Origin: Lachnospiraceae bacterium | Lineage (GTDB): Bacteria > Bacillota > Clostridia > Lachnospirales > Lachnospiraceae | Direction of reading: 5' to 3' | DNA length: 64,000 nucleotides | Assembly (NCBI GenBank): GCA_022791755.1 | Contig: JAAVZR010000016.1 | Coordinates: 168,813-232,812, forward strand | Shown here: in pieces, positions 35,433-42,700 of the stretch | Numbering within the stretch: position 1 is the first letter of the stretch | How the letters are laid out: each line of letters starts with the position of its first letter | Made by a program: the position numbers and the translations under genes | The notes under the pieces: model-generated | Told to the model about the DNA's origin: nothing | What the model saw: only the letters and a program-made list of their open reading frames with translations | Databases searched by the model: none

Positions 35433-36617
35433 TTACAGTGACAATTTTCCCATGACTACCGGCCGCGCGGCTCCGGTGGCGCCGGGAGCGTTATTGCATA
35501 TTCCGAAAACCGCCTCGTTGGCCAGGACAGCGAAGGCGATCGCCTCTTTGGCATCGCTGTCCAGTCCCAGATCTTCATTGGTCAGGATCTCACAGTCAGG
35601 CAGAAGCCGGTCGAGAGATCTGAGCAAGGTCCGGTTTTTGCTGCCGCCGCCTCCCACGATCATCCGGTCGGGCATGACCGGGGCAAACCGGCGAATGCCG
35701 CAGGCGATGGTCTCTGCCGTAAAGCGGGTGGCTGTGGCCAGCGTGTCCGCAGGCGGTAAGTGAAGGGCCTCTGCCATCTGTAGCAGTTCCTTTACATAAG
35801 CAGGCCCATATTTTTCGCGGCCGGTGGTTTTGGGAGGGGTCAGCGAAAGATAAGGATCGTCCATCATATGGGCCAGCAGTTTGTCTGAGACGGTTCCTCC
35901 GGCAGCCAGGAGGCCGCCCTCGTCGTATGTCATCTTTCCGCCGGTCATTTTCTCTGTGAGAGCATCTATTATCATATTGCCGGGACCGGTATCGAAGGCG
36001 GTCACATCGCAGAGACGGCCGCCGGCCGGAAGGATGGTGACATTTCCGATACCGCCGATGTTTTGCAGCGCCACATGTTTTTCCTCGTCCCGGTACAGCA
36101 GATACTCCGTATAGGGAACCAGAGGAGCTCCCTGGCCGCCCGCCGCCATATCGCGAACCCGAAAGTCCCCCACCACCGGACATCCCAGACGTTCGGCGAT
36201 CACTGCGTCCTCGCCGATCTGGAGAGTTCCCCTCAAAGGTCTGTCCAGATATATGGTCTCCCGGGGGATATGCCAGATGGTCTGCCCGTGATTTCCCACC
36301 AGATCGATCATGGAAAGGGGAACGCCGGCTTTTTCACACAGCGTTTCGCAGCAATCCGCGTAGAGGCTTCCTAAAAGCGTCTTGAGAGAACACCATTCTT
36401 CTGCGGTGGCAGGTTCTCCCGCGGCGACATGTAAGATTCTTTTTCGCACATCGGGGGAAAAGGGCGTGCAGGTAAAGGCGATTTGCCGTACCTTCGTTGC
36501 CGTACCGCAGCCATGGATGCAAACCAGCACGGCGTCGATGCCGTCGGCGGAGGTGCCGGACATCAGTCCGATGACCAGACGGTCGGTCTTTTCCCATAAT
36601 GCCTTGAGTCTCTGCAA
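35433..36617 (-). CDS. anmK: Anhydro-N-acetylmuramic acid kinase
   Basis: 394 residues. The ATP-binding P-loop-like LVIGLMSGTSADGIDA is at the start, followed by GNHGQTIWH and the substrate region GGIGNV plus FDTGPGNMIID; late is MIVGGGGSKN. AnmK opens the 1,6-anhydro ring and phosphorylates the sugar, making MurNAc-6-phosphate. Its 90-base gap to nagZ and 38-base gap from the GNAT gene suggest one operon. MurNAc-6-P would then need MurQ, which is not in the window. Confidence 0.95.
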   Translation of the reverse strand: MQRLKALWEKTDRLVIGLMSGTSADGIDAVLVCIHGCGTATKVRQIAFTCTPFSPDVRKRILHVAAGEPATAEEWCSLKTLLGSLYADCCETLCEKAGVPLSMIDLVGNHGQTIWHIPRETIYLDRPLRGTLQIGEDAVIAERLGCPVVGDFRVRDMAAGGQGAPLVPYTEYLLYRDEEKHVALQNIGGIGNVTILPAGGRLCDVTAFDTGPGNMIIDALTEKMTGGKMTYDEGGLLAAGGTVSDKLLAHMMDDPYLSLTPPKTTGREKYGPAYVKELLQMAEALHLPPADTLATATRFTAETIACGIRRFAPVMPDRMIVGGGGSKNRTLLRSLDRLLPDCEILTNEDLGLDSDAKEAIAFAVLANEAVFGICNNAPGATGAARPVVMGKLSL

Positions 36618-36655
36618 TGTTTATTCCTCCTGAGGCGGCCGGTCCCGCCTGACGT

Positions 36656-37609
36656 TTACAGTTCTTTTTGTAAAAGAGAGAAGATCCGGCGGGCTTCAAA
36701 GCCTGCCCTGGTGTAAATCCGGCGCGCATGGTTATCCGTGCCGGTAAACAGGGACATATACTGGCTGCCGGCCTCCTTCTCCGCCTGGCACAGACGGTAG
36801 AAGAGGAGGGTCCCCAGCCCCTGCTTTTCGTGGGCGGCGGCCACGGCGATACCGGCGAAATATCCGCGGCCTGTGGGCTCCGGATATACGGGACCGGTGA
36901 AGCCGGCTACCTGGTCGTGATACAGGCCGACTAACATATTGATCTGCCTGGCTGCCACGGGAATCTCAGCATCCCACATGGAATTGTTCATAGAATGGAC
37001 CATTTCGTCCAGGCCCTGATGTTTTCCTTCCTGATACCAGTCTACCGTGTAGTGCTTCTCTGCCATCTTGGCAGCCTTCTCCTCCACCCAGTCAGGCATT
37101 TCAAAACGGCTGAGATCGAGATACATGGCGCATTCCTGTACGATCACCTGATAGCCGCAGTTTTCCAGAAGCCGGTGAAGAGGGAGGTCTTCGGCCACAC
37201 CGGGGCAGTTATTGTGCTGATGTCCCGGTGTTCCGGGGATCACCCAGGGCAGGCGGATCGGATTAAAGTAGCTGGCAGAGCAGCGGCGGCACCCGGCCTC
37301 TTGAAGAGCTTTCTCCAGAATCTCTGTCATCTGTCGCACGGTGCTTTCACAGAGGCAGGATTCATTGAGAATCAGACAGGTGAGATAGCCTTTGGGCTCC
37401 GGCCGGCCGTCCACCAGACAGCCGCAGAGAAACCCCTTTATCCCATCCTCCTCCAGCACGAAGGCATAGCTGGCGTTGAAATTCGGATGTCCGGTCAAAA
37501 GATCGTGGAGCTGTTCCGGTGAAAGAGGCGCATAGCCCTGGGCCTGCCCTGCCGTATTCCACAGGGTACACAGTGCGTCAAAATCTGACGGCAGATAATT
37601 CCGAATCAT
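36656..37609 (-). CDS. GNAT-family acetyltransferase, tandem domain
   Basis: 317 residues from ATG 37609, chosen for GGGGAGGA 7 bases upstream. Its length suggests two GNAT domains. The first is near residues 1-150 (FDALCTLWN to the NPIRLPWVIPG region). The second, with the acetyl-CoA loop, is EKQGLGTLLF near residue 265. The first gene of the murein-sugar operon, so a role in acetylating an amino sugar or a wall-derived product is plausible but unproven. The N-terminal domain lacks an obvious Q/RxxGxG loop and may only help bind substrate. Confidence 0.8.
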   Translation of the reverse strand: MIRNYLPSDFDALCTLWNTAGQAQGYAPLSPEQLHDLLTGHPNFNASYAFVLEEDGIKGFLCGCLVDGRPEPKGYLTCLILNESCLCESTVRQMTEILEKALQEAGCRRCSASYFNPIRLPWVIPGTPGHQHNNCPGVAEDLPLHRLLENCGYQVIVQECAMYLDLSRFEMPDWVEEKAAKMAEKHYTVDWYQEGKHQGLDEMVHSMNNSMWDAEIPVAARQINMLVGLYHDQVAGFTGPVYPEPTGRGYFAGIAVAAAHEKQGLGTLLFYRLCQAEKEAGSQYMSLFTGTDNHARRIYTRAGFEARRIFSLLQKEL

Positions 37610-37666
37610 TTTTATTCCTCCCCATGATTTTATGTGATATTGTAATATACAGAATACTTTTTCTTC

Positions 37667-37695
37667 ATCATAACACGGTAAAAAAACGGTGTCAA
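37667..37695 (-). promoter_or_regulatory. Promoter of the GNAT-anmK-nagZ operon
   Basis: Minus strand TTGACA (37695-37690) and TATGAT (37672-37667) with 17-base spacing, close to consensus, 58 bases before the GNAT ATG. Confidence 0.8.
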
Positions 37696-37731
37696 TAAAA
37701 TAGAAAAAAACGAAATTTTGTTTCAACATTT

Positions 37732-37782
37732 GAGCGGTTTTGTGCGCTTTGAATGGTTTTGAGGGAACAAACGAGCGGTTTT
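37732..37782. promoter_or_regulatory. Direct repeats between divergent promoters (candidate MurR/RpiR site)
   Basis: GAGCGGTTTT occurs at 37732-37741 and 37773-37782, 41 bp apart, about four helical turns, between the two divergent promoters. It could bind the MurR/RpiR protein on one DNA face. The 317-base region holds no gene. Confidence 0.35.
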
Positions 37783-37841
37783 TATACAAAACACCGATTT
37801 TGCCGCGAATTTCCTTGTGGGCTTTTTACAGTAAAAACTGC

Positions 37842-37870
37842 TTGCATCTGGCAGGAGTTCACGATATACT
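37842..37870 (+). promoter_or_regulatory. Promoter of murR/rpiR-nagB
   Basis: TTGCAT (37842-37847) and TATACT (37865-37870), spacing 17, about 56 bases before the regulator's ATG. Confidence 0.7.
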
Positions 37871-37926
37871 AAAGACATGGCCCGACCGTATGAGAGACTG
37901 CCAAACGGCCCGCGAGGAATATTAGC

Positions 37927-38781
37927 ATGAAAAGCGTTTTGATCCGTATGACACAATACCGTCCCCAGTCCACCTCCACAGAGCAGGGGATTTTGGACTA
38001 TGTCTTAAAGAATGCCGAGGAAGCTGCCAAAAGCAGTATTCATCGTCTGGCTGAGCTGTCTTACACTTCGCCCTCCACGGTGGTGCGTCTGTGCCGGAAG
38101 CTGGGGTTTGAGGGCTACCGTGATATGCAGAGTTCTCTTCTCTATGAACTGGCAGTGAGAAAACAGAACCAGGAGGATAAGGAGAAGAAAATCGGGCGTT
38201 CGGATCAGCTTTCCGATATTATTGATAAGATCACCTACCGCAATATTGCCTCGCTGGAGGACTCAAGGATGCTGGTGGAGCTGGATGCCGTGGCCCGCAG
38301 CGTTAATTATCTCTGCGGCTGCGATACGATTCTCTTATTTGGCATCGGCGCTTCCTTCGTGGTGGCTCAGGACGCCTATCTGAAATTTCTGCGGGTGGAT
38401 AAGTCATGCGTTTTGTCGGAGGATATTCATTCCCAGTATCTTCATGCGCGCAACGCAAAGCCAACCGATGCGGCGATTCTCATCAGCTATTCCGGCTACA
38501 CGGAGGAGCTGCTGCGCTGTGCCAGGGATCTGCGGCGTCAGAATACCCCTATCATAGCGATCACCCGGTTTGAGAATTCCCCTCTGTCCCAGATGGCGGA
38601 CTGTAACCTGTTTGTGGCAGCCATGGAGGACATTTTTCGCAGCGGAGCCATGTCGTCACGCATCGCTCAGCTGAACATGATCGATATCCTTTACACGGCT
38701 TTTATCAATCGCAACTATTCTCAGCATATACGCCAGCTTGAACTGACTCAGATCAGCAAGCAGGGGTTAAAAGAAATATAA
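37927..38781 (+). CDS. MurR/RpiR-family regulator
   Basis: 284 residues: N-terminal RpiR helix-turn-helix (IHRLAELSYTSPSTVVRLCR, ~37-60) and a C-terminal SIS sugar-phosphate domain (residues ~110-245, with LLFGIGASFVVAQDAYLKF and ISYSGYTEELLRCA). SIS domains sense phosphosugars such as MurNAc-6-P or GlcNAc/GlcN-6-P. Divergent from GNAT-anmK-nagZ and 28 bases upstream of nagB, so it most probably controls both arms. GAGGAAT lies before the ATG. Confidence 0.92.
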   Translation: MKSVLIRMTQYRPQSTSTEQGILDYVLKNAEEAAKSSIHRLAELSYTSPSTVVRLCRKLGFEGYRDMQSSLLYELAVRKQNQEDKEKKIGRSDQLSDIIDKITYRNIASLEDSRMLVELDAVARSVNYLCGCDTILLFGIGASFVVAQDAYLKFLRVDKSCVLSEDIHSQYLHARNAKPTDAAILISYSGYTEELLRCARDLRRQNTPIIAITRFENSPLSQMADCNLFVAAMEDIFRSGAMSSRIAQLNMIDILYTAFINRNYSQHIRQLELTQISKQGLKEI

Positions 38782-38809
38782 GCTAATCCACGAAAGGGGA
38801 AAGAAACCT

Positions 38810-39538
38810 ATGTTAAAAGTAATCCGCACTAAGAACTACGACGATATGAGCCGCAAAGCCGCTAACATTATCGCGGCCCAGGTCATTTTAAAGAGCGATT
38901 CGGTTCTGGGCCTGGCCACCGGTTCCACGCCCGTAGGTCTTTACCGTGAGCTGATCCGGGGCTATGAGAACGGAGATCTGGATTTTTCCCATGTGCGCAC
39001 GGTGAATCTGGATGAGTACCAGGGACTTCCCAGAGAGCATGATCAGAGCTATTATTATTTTATGAATGAAAACCTGTTTAAGCACATTAATATCAACCTG
39101 GATCAGACGCATCTGCCGGACGGCACCAATATGGATGCCGAGGGCGAGTGCGGCCGTTACCATGAGCTGATTGAGAGCATGGGCGGGATCGATCTGCAGC
39201 TTCTGGGGATCGGGAATAACGGCCATATCGGCTTTAATGAGCCGGCCGACGCTTTCGCTGACCACACTCACTGCATCCGGCTTACGGAGAGCACGATCAA
39301 GGCCAATGCCCGTTTCTTTGCCAGCGAGGCCGATGTGCCGCGCTACGCATATACCATGGGGATCGGCGAGATCATGACCGCCAAGAAGATCCTGATCGTG
39401 GCCAGCGGGAAGGCAAAGGCTCCGATCATCCGGGAGATGCTCAACGGTCCGGTGACGCCTCAGGTGCCTGCTTCTGTCCTGCGCTTCCATAAGGACGTGG
39501 TTCTGGTGGCAGATGAGGAAGCGCTGAGTCTGGTGTGA
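38810..39538 (+). CDS. nagB: Glucosamine-6-phosphate deaminase
   Basis: 242 residues, standard length. Motifs: GLATGSTPVGLY phosphate loop, TVNLDEYQGL with the catalytic Asp, and LLGIGNNGHIGFNEP carrying the catalytic His and nearby acids. It converts GlcN-6-P to fructose-6-P and ammonia, passing recovered wall amino sugars into glycolysis. NagA, which would provide GlcN-6-P from GlcNAc-6-P, is not in the window. AAAGGGG lies before the ATG, and a strong terminator follows. Confidence 0.96.
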   Translation: MLKVIRTKNYDDMSRKAANIIAAQVILKSDSVLGLATGSTPVGLYRELIRGYENGDLDFSHVRTVNLDEYQGLPREHDQSYYYFMNENLFKHININLDQTHLPDGTNMDAEGECGRYHELIESMGGIDLQLLGIGNNGHIGFNEPADAFADHTHCIRLTESTIKANARFFASEADVPRYAYTMGIGEIMTAKKILIVASGKAKAPIIREMLNGPVTPQVPASVLRFHKDVVLVADEEALSLV

Positions 39539-39572
39539 CGGTAAGAGAGTAAGATTACATATAATACAAATG

Positions 39573-39605
39573 ACCCCTCTGGGCGGCTTTTGCCGGCAGA
39601 GGGGT
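39573..39605 (+). terminator. Terminator after nagB
   Basis: ACCCCTCTG pairs with CAGAGGGGT, and inner CGGC/GCCG closes a TTTT loop with a one-base bulge. Only a weak T-run follows. Confidence 0.65.
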
Positions 39606-39644
39606 TGCGGCTGTTTGTGGGGTGAGGGGAGGGAGGAGAGGGAC

Positions 39645-39792
39645 GCCCGGCTCCTGAGAGGATTCCCGGCCGGACGCGCTTGCGCTCCGTGCAGGAGGCA
39701 GCGGCTCTAAGTTCGCGCTTCGCTTTCGCTCTCGCTCACTAAGTGCCGGCGTCCTGCAAGGGTCCGGCCGGGAATCCCCTCAGGAACCGGGC
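39645..39792 (-). repeat. 148-bp hairpin element, copy A
   Basis: Two 31-base arms (39645-39675 and 39762-39792) enclose an 86-base core. On the plus strand 29 of 31 positions pair and two are C/A mismatches. On the minus strand those two become G-U pairs, so the fold is complete as minus-strand RNA. The core contains repeated GAGCG/AAGCG units and a smaller internal stem. It has the same size as copy B but the opposite orientation. Not a coding region. Confidence 0.8.
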
Positions 39793-39860
39793 TGTTTCTC
39801 TGCTTTCCTCCCCCGTACCCTGCAAGGGGCAGCCGCTGGGGCCTGCGAGTTTTTGTTTGA

Positions 39861-39881
39861 TGCCCGGGGGGGCACTTTTTT
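39861..39881 (+). terminator. Short GC hairpin with T-run inside the gene-free region
   Basis: TGCCC-GGGG-GGGCA followed by CTTTTTT. It lies between the two 148-bp elements and would stop plus-strand transcription. The rest of 39793-40097 shows nothing recognisable. Confidence 0.5.
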
Positions 39882-40097
39882 GCGTTTATGTGGAATGATT
39901 TTAGTATAGCGGACATTGTTGATATGCGAAGGGACCGGTGGGCAGATTTACCTGCCATGGAGGGGGATTGGTGGGCGGCACTGGTGCTTATTATGAGAGG
40001 AGACAGGATTGGGATTAGACGTTATGAAGCCGGCCTGTGACAGGGTGATCTGAGATCTGAGGTTTTGCCGTTTAATATGGAGACGTGGGAGCTCACA

Positions 40098-40245
40098 GCC
40101 AGGGGGCATAGGGATATCCTGCCCGGGCCTTTGCAGGACGCCGGTTCTTAGTGAGCGGGAGCGGCAGCGAAGCGCGAGCTTAGAACCGCTGCCTCGTGCA
40201 CAGAGCGGGAGCGCGCCCGGTCAGGATATCCCTATGCTCCCTGGC
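40098..40245 (+). repeat. 148-bp hairpin element, copy B
   Basis: 31-base arms at 40098-40128 and 40215-40245 and an 86-base core; on the plus strand 29 Watson-Crick pairs, one G-U and one mismatch. The core is the reverse complement of copy A's core and shares most positions. The arms agree with copy A at only about 19 of 31 positions, yet nearly every change is matched on the other arm. So the element reads in the plus direction here and in the minus direction in copy A. Confidence 0.8.
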
Positions 40246-40342
40246 GTCCCTTCGCAGCCTCCCTTTACCTCAACTGTAAACACTAACAACGGTAATTTCA
40301 TAAAGCGAGAGGACAGAATTCTCTCATTTTTTTCACCAATAT

Positions 40343-40371
40343 TTGTATTTGCCAAAAAAATATGGTAAGAT
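40343..40371 (+). promoter_or_regulatory. Weak candidate promoter of yqeY
   Basis: TTGTAT (40343-40348) and TAAGAT (40366-40371) spaced 17, in the AT-rich stretch after element B. Confidence 0.4.
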
Positions 40372-40467
40372 ATCATCTTAAAGAGAGCTTTGCAGTGATA
40401 AATAGCCTGTAAGCTCTTAAATAAATATCGTGATGGCCCGGAGGCCATGGATAAAAGGAGGTACAGA

Positions 40468-40905
40468 ATGCAGTTTGAACAGTTGCAAAAGGATATGGTA
40501 GCGGCCATGAAGGCCAGAGATAAGGAACGCAAGGAGGCGGTTTCGTCTCTGATCGCAGCAGCAAAGAAGGCGGCCATTGATGAGAACTGCCGCGACAATA
40601 TCGGCGAGGAGCTGGTAAACAGGATTATTTTAAAGGAGTTAAAGACGCTGAAGGAACAGGTGGATACCTGCCCCGCGGACCGCACTGATCTGCTTGCGCA
40701 GTATCAGGGACGCTATGACATTGTCAAGGAGTATGCTCCGGCTATGATGAGCGCCGGGGAGGTGGAGGCTGTAATCCGTGAAAAGTTTGCCGAGGTGGCG
40801 GCGACGAAAAACAAAGGGCAGATCATGAAAGCGGTCATGGCCGAATTAAAGGGTAAGGCTGACGGCAAGGTGATCAGCCAGGTAGTGGCAGAGCTGTGTC
40901 AGTAG
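40468..40905 (+). CDS. yqeY: GatB/YqeY-domain protein
   Basis: 145 residues from ATG 40468, 6 bases after AAGGAGG. The whole protein is a YqeY-type helical domain, as found at the C terminus of GatB: MQFEQLQKDMVAAMKARDKERKEAVSSL is only partly typical but EYAPAMMSAGEVEAVI and KNKGQIMKAVM match the family well. It is thought to act in tRNA-dependent amidation or tRNA binding. Precedes the ABC exporter by 28 bases; a functional link is unclear. Confidence 0.88.
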   Translation: MQFEQLQKDMVAAMKARDKERKEAVSSLIAAAKKAAIDENCRDNIGEELVNRIILKELKTLKEQVDTCPADRTDLLAQYQGRYDIVKEYAPAMMSAGEVEAVIREKFAEVAATKNKGQIMKAVMAELKGKADGKVISQVVAELCQ

Positions 40906-40933
40906 ACTGGGAACGGTAAAGGAGAGTAGAATT

Positions 40934-42700
40934 TTGAAAAGTCTGCTGCAATATATGAATGATTACAAAAAGGAGAGCGTCCTGGGGCCTCTTTTTAAGC
41001 TCCTGGAGGCTTCTTTTGAGCTGTTGGTCCCGCTGGTCATGTCGGCTATCATTGATACGGGCATCGCCGGTAAGGATACAGGCTATATTCTGCGTATGAG
41101 CGGTGTGTTGGTGGCGCTGGGGTTTGTGGGGCTGGCATGCAGTATCACCGCTCAGTATTTTGCGGCCAGGGCGGCGGTGGGATTTGCCACGAAGCTGCGC
41201 CATGCCCTCTTTGGCCATATCCAGAGTCTGTCCTACACGGAAATGGATACGCTGGGCGCCTCGACGCTGATTACACGAATGACCAGCGATATCAATCAGG
41301 TGCAGAATGGGTTGAATCTGACGCTGCGTCTCCTGCTGAGATCTCCTTTTGTGGTGTTTGGAGCCATGGTTATGGCTTTTACCATCGATGTGAAGGCGGC
41401 TCTTGTGTTTGCCGTGGTGATTCCGGTGCTGTGTCTGGTGGTGTTCGGCATTATGCTGATCAGTATGCCCCTGTATAAGAAGGTGCAGAAGGGACTGGAC
41501 CGGGTGCTGGGAACTACCAGGGAGAATCTGACCGGCGTTCGGGTGATTCGCGCCTTTACCAGGGAGGCGGATGAGAAAGACCGTTTTGATAAAGAAAACC
41601 AGGCCCTGACCCATATGCAGATGACGGTGGGACGAATCTCCGCGTTGATGAATCCGGTGACCTATGTGATTATCAATATCGGGCTGCTGGCGGTGCTGCG
41701 CCGGGGCAGCATAGCGGTGAATGCGGGGGATCTGACTCAGGGGCAGGTGGTCGCCCTGGTAAATTACATGTCGCAGATTCTGACGGAGCTTATAAAGATG
41801 GCAAATCTCATTATCACGATTACGAAGGCTCTGGCCTGTGCCGGACGGATCGAGAGCGTGATGAAGGAAGAGTCAAGCCTGAAGGAGAGCGTACAGAGCG
41901 CTCTGACAGAGCCGGAACAAAAAGAGATAAAGGAAACACCCGGGGCAGGAGTCTGTTTCGATCATGTGTGTCTGACCTATAAAAGTGCCGGTGCGGAATC
42001 GCTGACAGATGTGAGCTTTAGGGCGGCGCCCGGGGAGACCATCGGCGTCATCGGAGGCACAGGCAGCGGTAAATCCACTCTGGTGAATCTGATTCCCCGG
42101 TTTTATGACGCTACCGGGGGGCGTGTGACGGTGGCGGGGAAAGACGTGAGGGAGTATTCATTAAAGGAATTGCGCCGCATGGTGGGAGTGGTACCCCAGA
42201 AAGCACAGCTCTTTCTGGGTACGATCCGCAGCAATCTTCTGTGGGGAGATGAAGACGCCACGGATGAGGAGCTGTGGCAGGCCCTGACAGTAGCTCAGGC
42301 CAGGGAGTTTGTGGAAAAGAAAGAAGGAAGACTGGAAGGAGCCGTGGCCCAGGGGGGCCGGAATTTCTCGGGAGGCCAGAGACAGAGGCTGACGATCGCC
42401 AGAGCTCTGGTGAGAAAGCCCCGGGTGCTGATTCTCGACGACAGCGCGTCTGCCCTTGACTTTGCCACTGACGCTGCCCTGCGAAAGGCGATCCGGGAGA
42501 TGCCGGATGCTCCCACGGTGTTTATCGTGAGCCAGAGAGCGTCCAGCATCCGCCATGCCGATCAGATTATTGTGCTGGATGACGGACATGTGGCCGGAAT
42601 AGGCTGCCATGAGGAACTTTTGGAGAATTGTCCGGTGTACCGGGAGATCTACGAATCTCAGTTTGAGAAGGCGGAGGAAAAAGGAGGAGAGCCAGCATGA
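40934..42700 (+). CDS. Heterodimeric ABC exporter, subunit with degenerate ATPase site
   Basis: 588 residues starting at TTG 40934; GGAGAG lies 7 bases upstream and there is no nearby ATG. Six-helix ABC exporter domain (1-~310) then the ATPase. Walker A is GGTGSGKST and the signature FSGGQRQRL, but Walker B ends LILDDS where a catalytic Glu is expected. The H-loop His is replaced (VSQRAS rather than AHR). This marks the non-hydrolysing site of LmrCD/BmrCD-type heterodimers. The next gene overlaps by four bases and supplies the working site. The substrate is unknown; drugs, lipids or peptides are typical. Confidence 0.93.
   Translation: MKSLLQYMNDYKKESVLGPLFKLLEASFELLVPLVMSAIIDTGIAGKDTGYILRMSGVLVALGFVGLACSITAQYFAARAAVGFATKLRHALFGHIQSLSYTEMDTLGASTLITRMTSDINQVQNGLNLTLRLLLRSPFVVFGAMVMAFTIDVKAALVFAVVIPVLCLVVFGIMLISMPLYKKVQKGLDRVLGTTRENLTGVRVIRAFTREADEKDRFDKENQALTHMQMTVGRISALMNPVTYVIINIGLLAVLRRGSIAVNAGDLTQGQVVALVNYMSQILTELIKMANLIITITKALACAGRIESVMKEESSLKESVQSALTEPEQKEIKETPGAGVCFDHVCLTYKSAGAESLTDVSFRAAPGETIGVIGGTGSGKSTLVNLIPRFYDATGGRVTVAGKDVREYSLKELRRMVGVVPQKAQLFLGTIRSNLLWGDEDATDEELWQALTVAQAREFVEKKEGRLEGAVAQGGRNFSGGQRQRLTIARALVRKPRVLILDDSASALDFATDAALRKAIREMPDAPTVFIVSQRASSIRHADQIIVLDDGHVAGIGCHEELLENCPVYREIYESQFEKAEEKGGEPA

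Noticed and set aside
39645..40245. Hairpin elements considered as integron attC sites or ordinary terminators
   Set aside because: The arms lack the attC end motifs, there is no integrase or cassette gene, no T-run follows, and 148 bp is too long for a terminator.
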